From: Acetobacter vaccinii
GTDB taxonomy: Bacteria > Pseudomonadota > Alphaproteobacteria > Acetobacterales > Acetobacteraceae
Length of the DNA stretch: 64,000 nucleotides
NCBI RefSeq assembly: GCF_008365315.1
Contig: NZ_CP043506.1
Coordinates: 248,001-312,000 of the forward strand
Reading direction: 5' to 3'
Shown here: one piece after another, positions 63,611-64,000 of the stretch
Numbering within the stretch: position 1 is the first letter of the stretch
Layout of the letters: every line of letters begins with the position of its first letter
Made by a program: the position numbers and the translations under genes
The notes under the pieces: generated by a model
The model's database searches: none
Told to the model about the DNA's origin: nothing
The model's input: the letters and a program-made list of their open reading frames with translations, nothing else

Positions 63611-64000
63611 CAGGGGCCCTTCCTTCCTATGCACTCTGGCTGATCGCCGCCACGACCTTTCTGGCCTATGTGCTGGGCAGTGTGCCCTTCGGGTTACTCC
63701 TGACCAACCTTGCCGGGGCGGGTGACCTCCGCCAGATTGGGTCGGGCAACATCGGGGCCACCAACGTGTTGCGCACAGGCCGCAAGGACCTTGCTGCGGC
63801 GACACTGGGGCTGGATGCTGCCAAAGGGCTTCTGGCGGTTGTGATTGCCTGGGTAATGACCCCGCCCGATTTTTCAGCCCATGCGGCCGCCATCGCCGCT
63901 TTTGCCGCTGTGGTGGGGCATTGTTACCCGGTTTTTCTGGGCTTTCGGGGTGGCAAAGGCGTTGCCACCGGGCTTGGGGCCATGCTGGCGCTCTCCCCCC
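63607..64000 (+). CDS. plsY: Glycerol-3-phosphate acyltransferase PlsY (partial, runs off the window)
   Basis: First acylation step of phospholipid synthesis using acyl-phosphate. The visible 131 residues include a leading helix, [18 protein letters not shown], then [12 protein letters not shown] and [16 protein letters not shown], which are the three conserved loops of the family. ATG at 63607 overlaps the dihydroorotase-like stop (ATGA). The C-terminal third lies beyond the window. Confidence 0.96.
   Translation, partial: MTGALPSYALWLIAATTFLAYVLGSVPFGLLLTNLAGAGDLRQIGSGNIGATNVLRTGRKDLAAATLGLDAAKGLLAVVIAWVMTPPDFSAHAAAIAAFAAVVGHCYPVFLGFRGGKGVATGLGAMLALSP

Overview
The window is chromosomal DNA from an acetic acid bacterium (Acetobacteraceae, Alphaproteobacteria), most like Acetobacter or a close relative. 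By eye G+C is near 60 % throughout. Indicators are a class I lysyl-tRNA synthetase, a fused shikimate kinase/3-dehydroquinate synthase, an alphaproteobacterial secB/timA/smr neighbourhood, a 2-oxoglutarate dehydrogenase operon whose E3 carries a lipoyl domain, and a hyf-like cluster without hydrogenase maturation genes. The genus is inferred from these traits, not from a search. I saw no IS element, prophage, CRISPR array, integrase cassette or rRNA. Nearly all of it is compact housekeeping DNA.

Layout. 1-3.7 kb: zinc alcohol dehydrogenase, an ArsR-type regulator divergent from an Old Yellow Enzyme (with a perfect dyad between them), and panB. 3.9 kb: tRNA-Tyr and a possible 40-aa membrane protein. 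4.3-7.2 kb: cytochrome b, cytochrome c1 and mtnP in one operon, with no Rieske gene beside them. 7.3-13.4 kb: hemF, a Tat-exported solute-binding protein, smr, a tri-haem cytochrome c peroxidase, a solitary DNA methyltransferase and timA. 13.5-18.6 kb: a phosphatase, secB, hemD/hemC, tsaD and rlmJ. 18.6-26.4 kb: lysK-mprF-marC (mprF lacks the end of its synthase domain), a CinA-type protein, accA, xerD and a small membrane protein. 26.4-34.7 kb: aroKB, an OmpA-type porin, gtrA, alaS, psd and pssA.

34.7-41.1 kb holds the most unusual locus: six tightly overlapping minus-strand genes resembling hydrogenase-4/complex I subunits (HyfB, C, E, F, G and I-like). The large subunit has lost the cysteines that bind nickel, while the small subunit keeps its iron-sulfur cysteines. 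The membrane subunits have lost several charged motifs used for proton transfer. It looks like an energy-converting-hydrogenase-related (Ehr-type) complex of unknown substrate.

41.2-57.7 kb: a methyltransferase, gloB, a DUF2125 protein, plsC (next to a nine-copy hexanucleotide repeat), ahcY, a photolyase, a DUF3597 protein, an L,D-transpeptidase, the lpd-odhB-odhA operon, zapE and an AhpD-like protein. 57.8-64 kb: comEC, gltX, pyrB, a dihydroorotase-like protein without its metal ligands (PyrX type), and the start of plsY.

Themes. Membrane lipid genes recur (psd, pssA, plsC, plsY, mprF, accA), as do haem and respiration genes (hemF, hemC, hemD, cytochromes b and c1, peroxidase, odh). Several loci look like working derivatives of better-known systems that have lost a catalytic part: the Ni-less hyf-like complex, truncated MprF, PyrX, and a bc1 pair without a Rieske gene and with an altered PEWY motif.
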